From Sipunculus nudus (taxonomy: Eukaryota; Annelida; Sipuncula; Golfingiida; Sipunculidae), in the NCBI GenBank assembly GCA_026874595.1, contig CM049307.1, positions 7,399,579 through 7,463,578 of the forward strand: 64,000 nt of DNA, given 5' to 3'. Made by a program: the position numbers and the translations under genes. Positions 59,504-64,000 of this stretch are shown here, one piece after another; the stretch's first letter is position 1; the number at the start of each line of letters is the position of its first letter. The notes beneath the pieces were generated by a model. It made no database searches. It was not told the DNA's origin and was given only the letters and a program-made list of their open reading frames with translations.

Positions 59504-61708
59504 TTAGCGAAACTGAGCTTATGCGATGGTGCGGCGTCGTGCGTCGTACGTCGTCTGTACGTTAACCCATACTATCTCGAAAAAAGCAGGAGCTAGAATC
59601 ACCAAACTTTATGCAAAAAAAAAAAGTCATCTAGTACTCTGTCGATTTTTTAGATTTAATAGGAGAAAAACTTAAAAACCTTTAATCCTAGGGTAGTGCT
59701 TTCTAAAGTTGGTTGAAATGGTCTCTTCAGTGACTTTTGGCTGAGTTATGGGAAGCTTAATTTAGTCATATGCCATAACAGTCTATTTAAGCTCAGTGGC
59801 TACAAAAATCTTCTTCTCAAAAACCACTGGACCAAATTCTTTAATATAACACATTAATGATCCTCAGATGTTGATAATTCAAGTTTATTCAAATGGTTTT
59901 GGCTCAGTGCTTTTTGGCTGAGTTAAGGGGAGCTGAACTTACGGGGAGCCAGTTTGCTGTATATTCCTATATGAGTTATAAACCTGAAAAAAATTTTCCG
60001 ACTGTCGCCACTGAAACCAATTTATTTAATATTTTACAAGAATAATCCCCTCAATAATTCTTATAATATTTGTCTTTAATGGTTCCACATGAATGATTTT
60101 TCGCTGAATTATTGAGACTGAATGGAGTCATTTTACCTTATATGTTAGCTGTGTGAAGCAGTTACATATAGCCTGGCACCGGTTTATCAGCATCTATTAC
60201 ATCATGCCACTAGACATTTAGATTTCACGTTATCTGTGGTTAATATTGACAAGAATGTTTTTTAAAAGCTTTTAAAAAGATTAGATTTATTATTTAAATT
60301 ATTCATCATACCAGGCAATGTTACAATCATGGATATTCAGCTCTCTGTGGCTATATAAAGGCTGAACATGTATTATAAATAATTGATATCCATACTCAAC
60401 TTAATTCAAGAATTTGCCATCAGTGAGATGTAACTGTATTATAATTTTGCGTTCAGTATGCATCTGTTATAATTGTTCATATATTCTTGATTTCTTTTTT
60501 TTTTTTATAAAAAGTCAGCAGAAAAGCATTTCGTATTGGGAACGTTTATTTCGAAGTTATTTCAAGTCGGGACCACTTTTGTGTACATATGGCAGCACTT
60601 GGTTTACCACTGGCAGATTGCCAAGATTTGCCAGTGCCTGGATGTTGGCCATTAGCCATGATGATGTCAGCTCTATAAATAGCTTTTGCACAGTGCCAGG
60701 ATTGGAAGAGGCCTATGTGCTGCAGTCTGACTACTATAACAGCTTGGTGTTGTGTTTTCATGGTACGTTCATTGTATTATTTTAAACAAGTCAATGCAAG
60801 TCTGTTTAATTCAAAGTTATTTCAAGAAGGGACCTTGAAATTTGAAATTTCTGAAATTTGGCATGATCTTCCATTTTTTTTCAAGTTTGCTCGTAAATCA
60901 GACAGGCGGTGCCACCTACCTTTGTTTTTGTAAACTAAATAAATGCACTTTTCTAAGGAGTGATTTGAAGTATTGGCCTGAAATTGTCCATATCCATAGA
61001 TCTTGGACTCCTCCATCTTGTACTAAAGACAGGTGGTGCCATATGCAATCGTGTTCCGTGGCGTCTATTCGTTCATGCGCTTTGGGTGAAAATTGCTTAT
61101 ATCTCAGGAGCGGGTCAAGGTATGGATCTGAAATTTGGCATGTTCATCCATCTTGGAAAGTTTTTTTCGTAAAGCAGACAAGTGGCACCACTTACCTTTC
61201 CGTTTTTGTTAAATAAGTTAATGCCCTATTTTCAGGAGTGATTTGCAGTATTGGCCTCTGGTGGTGCAACCTACAATCATGTTAACGTAACAGACATCCA
61301 TTTCACTCTTTTTCCCCTTATCACTCAATCCATGCCTCACTTCACCTGTACTACTCTGATTTCGCGGATACACGTTGTCGCTTTTGACTACCTGTATCTA
61401 GTTGTTTCATGCATCTGTGCACATAGCCGAAGATTGGTTTGAAGCCTAAAATTGTTTATGTCCATACATCTTTCTTGGCTTTCTCGTAAGTGGTGGTGCC
61501 ACTTACATTCATTTTTGTGTTCTGTGCATCTAAGCAAGTATTTCAGCAGTGATGTTTGTGTAATTGGTGCATGCAATCAGGTTCAAAATGTTCAGTGCTT
61601 GCATTGTACATAAAAATGTCACACATACTTGAACGTGAAGGTCCAGCATGGAAGCATTATACCCGATGTATATCCCATTGCACAGGTTCGCATTAGGCCT
61701 GTAGGCCT
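59504..61708 (+). mobile_element. GCGAACCTGTG-ended element, 2.2-kb copy
   Basis: The head TTAGCGAAACTGAGCTTATG is slightly mutated; the tail CACAGGTTCGCATTAGGCCT is at 61681-61700. It contains GTTAACCCATACTATCTCGA at the head and, from 60900, a series of GGTGCCACC-type motifs as in the copy at 559-3295. ORFs are short. Confidence 0.7.
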
Positions 61709-62731
61709 GACTGAAAAGAACCTGGAAGTTCATATCCCCAGTGATTTGACACCATTTCAATTACAATACTTAAATAACAACAGTCACCACTATAAAGGTT
61801 GAACCATCTTCAGGGTGCGACTAGTCCAAATTTTCTCAATTGAAAGAGGCCAGAATTAGAAATAGTAACCATCCTCCAAAAATGGGTGAAAACTTTATTA
61901 TCACTTGTGCCTGAATAAGTGATCAGACATAGGAGCAGGGTTCTCACGCCTTGACCGAACCAGTTTCCAGGAGTAAACATCCTTTATTTACTTTGCACTG
62001 TACTTGGAAGTGTCTGAATGAATTGAGCTGTAAAAGAAGATAACGGAAAGTTTGAATAGTCTTTAAAAGTACTGCTTCATTTTTACCACTGTCATAATGT
62101 GTCATTCAAAAGTTTTGTTCAAGAAAATATTTTTACATGAAGGTGGACTAAAAAGTACTGGAAAGTATAATTGTAAAATAATGTTTCTTTATATATTTAA
62201 TAATTAATTTTGTCTAGTATTTGAAAGTACTAATTGCAGACATATAAAGGCAGAAGTGCTCATAACAATCAATAAAATCAAGACACTGTCCCTCTAATAT
62301 TCTGTGAAACAAGTTATAATGTATTTTTTTTTTTTGTCATATATTTAATAAACAGCATTTGACAGTGTTTAACAGTAGTATTTACATACTTACAGTACTG
62401 GTACTCAGTACTTTAAAAAATAGTATCATAAGTGTAAAATGTAATAACATTTTACATGGATTGCACAAATAATTATTATAGCTGATCGCGGCACTCTCAA
62501 TGGCTCAGATGGTGGCGTTCTGTAGACGGTAGAGGTGGAGGAAACCGGAGGACCCGGAGAAAACCATTTGCCTTGGACGGGCAACTACTGGAATTTATCC
62601 TTCCTGGAATGTCTTAGAATATCCTGGAATTTGCAAAATCTTCCTGGTATTTTCCTGGAATCTCCTGGAAAATAGCATTTGACTTGCAATGTAAATGTAA
62701 ATTGTGTTAAATGCCGATCAGTCGCCACATA
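61709..62731. other. Non-coding stretch
   Basis: AT-rich, no genes. Near 62540-62570 is GGAGGAAACCGGAGGACCCG followed by GAGAAAACC, a common invertebrate repeat motif, and a run of CCTGGAAT repeats follows. Confidence 0.4.
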
Positions 62732-63162
62732 CTGTGGTTGGCTTCATATTCGCGAGGCTGAAATTTCGCGATTTCTCCATTTTTAATGTTTCGCGAGGGT
62801 GTCATTTTCGCGATCTCACCAGAACCTATATCAAATCTTTGGTAAAGCCATTGCTGTGTGTATTATAATTTGAGAATAATTCATGAGCTTGTGATATTCT
62901 CCTCATATAAGGATGGGCACGTACACACAGCACAGGTTCTTTAGTTCAAATTTAAGGGAATGTTTTCCCTATACCTGCATGGATGTAACTTATATTAAGA
63001 TTTCTTACTGTTCTAACCTATTCCCATTCAAAAATTGGCTACACTTAATCAGAAGGACACACTCAATTGGCCAATTATTCCCGAGGGTGTCATTTTCGCG
63101 ATTATTTCCCATTCGCGAATATCGCGAAATTAAAACCCTCGCGAACCAAAAGGCAACCACAG
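62732..63162. mobile_element. 431-bp MITE with TA flanks
   Basis: CTGTGGTTGGCTT at the left and CAACCACAG at the right, TA outside both (62730-62731 and 63163-63164). Inner flanks repeat TTCGCGA and CGCGAGGGTGTCATTTTCGC in both orientations. Tc1/mariner-like by ends and target; the middle (62820-63060) is unrelated sequence. Confidence 0.75.
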
Positions 63163-63176
63163 TATACCGTTTTTTT

Positions 63177-64000
63177 TAGCGAACCTGTGAGCGTATGCGA
63201 TGGTGTGGCGTCGTCCGGCGGTGTGGCTACAAAGATCTTCTTCTCAAAAACCACTGGGCCAAATTCTTAAATCTCACACATTAATTATCCTTAGATGTTG
63301 ATAATTCAAGTTTGTTCAAATGGTTTTGGTTCAGTTATTTTTGGCTGAGTTATGAGAAGCTTAACTTAGCCATTTTGCTTTATTTTCCCATATGAGTTAT
63401 AAACCTGTAAAACGATTTTTTACTGAGGCCACTGAGGCAAATTTGTTTAATATTTTACAAGAATAATCCCCTGAATAATTCTTATAATAATTGTCTTTTA
63501 TGGTTCCAAAGAATGAATTTTGGCTGAATTATAAAGATTGAATTGAGGCATTTTACCTTATATGTAAGCTGTGTGAAGCAGATACATCTAGCCTGGCACC
63601 TGTTTATCAGCATCCATTACATCAAGCCTCTAGACATTTTGATTTCGGGTTATCTATGGTTAATATTGACAAGAATGATTTTTAAAAGCTTTTAAAAAAA
63701 TTTAGATTTATGATTTCAGATATCCCTCATGCCAGGCAAAGTTTACAATCACAGGTATACAGCTCTCTGTGGGTATATAAAGACGGCTGTACATGGATTA
63801 TAAATAATAGGTATCCATACTCAACCTAATTCAAGATTTTACCATCAGTGAGATGTATCTGTATTATAATTTTGCATTCAATATGCATCTGTAGTAATTT
63901 TCAGCAAACCTGTGAGCTAATGCCATGGTGTGGGGGCGTCCGCCGTCTGTACGTTAACCCATACTATTTCAAAAACGACTGGAGCTAGCATCATGAAATT
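63177..64000 (+). mobile_element. GCGAACCTGTG-family copies at the right edge
   Basis: A head TTAGCGAACCTGTGAGCGTA starts at 63177. 63226-63900 is a direct repeat of 59810-60480 (shared TCTTCTCAAAAACCACTGG, GATGTTGATAATTCAAGTTT and CAGCTCTCTGTGG). A second head, CAAACCTGTGAGCTAATGCC, starts near 63905 and runs off the window. Confidence 0.75.

Overview
This window is eukaryotic nuclear DNA: AT-rich, intron-rich and crowded with repeats. Short GT-AG exons lie in long introns. The repeat families, with TTAGCTCAGCTGA-type and GCGAACCTGTG-type ends, pearl-like elements with tandem cores, and tRNA-derived SINE heads, together with the protein sequence, suggest a marine bivalve mollusc. The lineage is an inference. 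No bacterial, CRISPR or phage content was seen.

The firmest gene is a complete ten-exon gene on the minus strand, 26632 down to 7958. It encodes a 613-residue translational GTPase of the GTPBP1 family. Every junction is GT-AG, all phases agree and all G motifs are present. Its introns hold mobile elements: a 41-bp tandem repeat that copies the intron-5 splice donor ten times, a TTAGCTCAGCTGA-type element in intron 5, nested repeats in intron 7, and a gated repeat with a 180-bp tandem core in intron 8.

Left of it (1-4250) are a GCGAACCTGTG-ended element with a ~280-bp satellite core and a 35-bp minisatellite. To the right, 28-31 kb is mostly repeat with one small ORF.

From 39347 down to 31906 I can assemble a second minus-strand gene. 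It has three coding exons, all phase 0, for a 103-residue secreted protein with a signal peptide and four cysteines in the mature part. I do not recognise its family. Its 6.3-kb last intron contains a 4.25-kb foldback element with ~0.95-kb inverted arms, a 184-bp TA-flanked MITE and two minisatellites.

39.4-51 kb is largely non-coding. It contains an inverted repeat, two tRNA-like SINE heads, several orphan exon-like ORFs, and a decayed non-LTR reverse transcriptase.

51126-56729 is bounded by ~33-bp inverted repeats beginning CACTGTTAAAA, with TA on both sides. Inside, a chain of minus-strand exons could encode a small cysteine-rich, possibly zinc-binding protein, with a perfect CRE beside its first exon. 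This is the best candidate here for an undescribed unit. A second inverted-repeat element with a 3-bp duplication follows at 57141-58951. The last 5 kb consists of GCGAACCTGTG-family copies and one more MITE.
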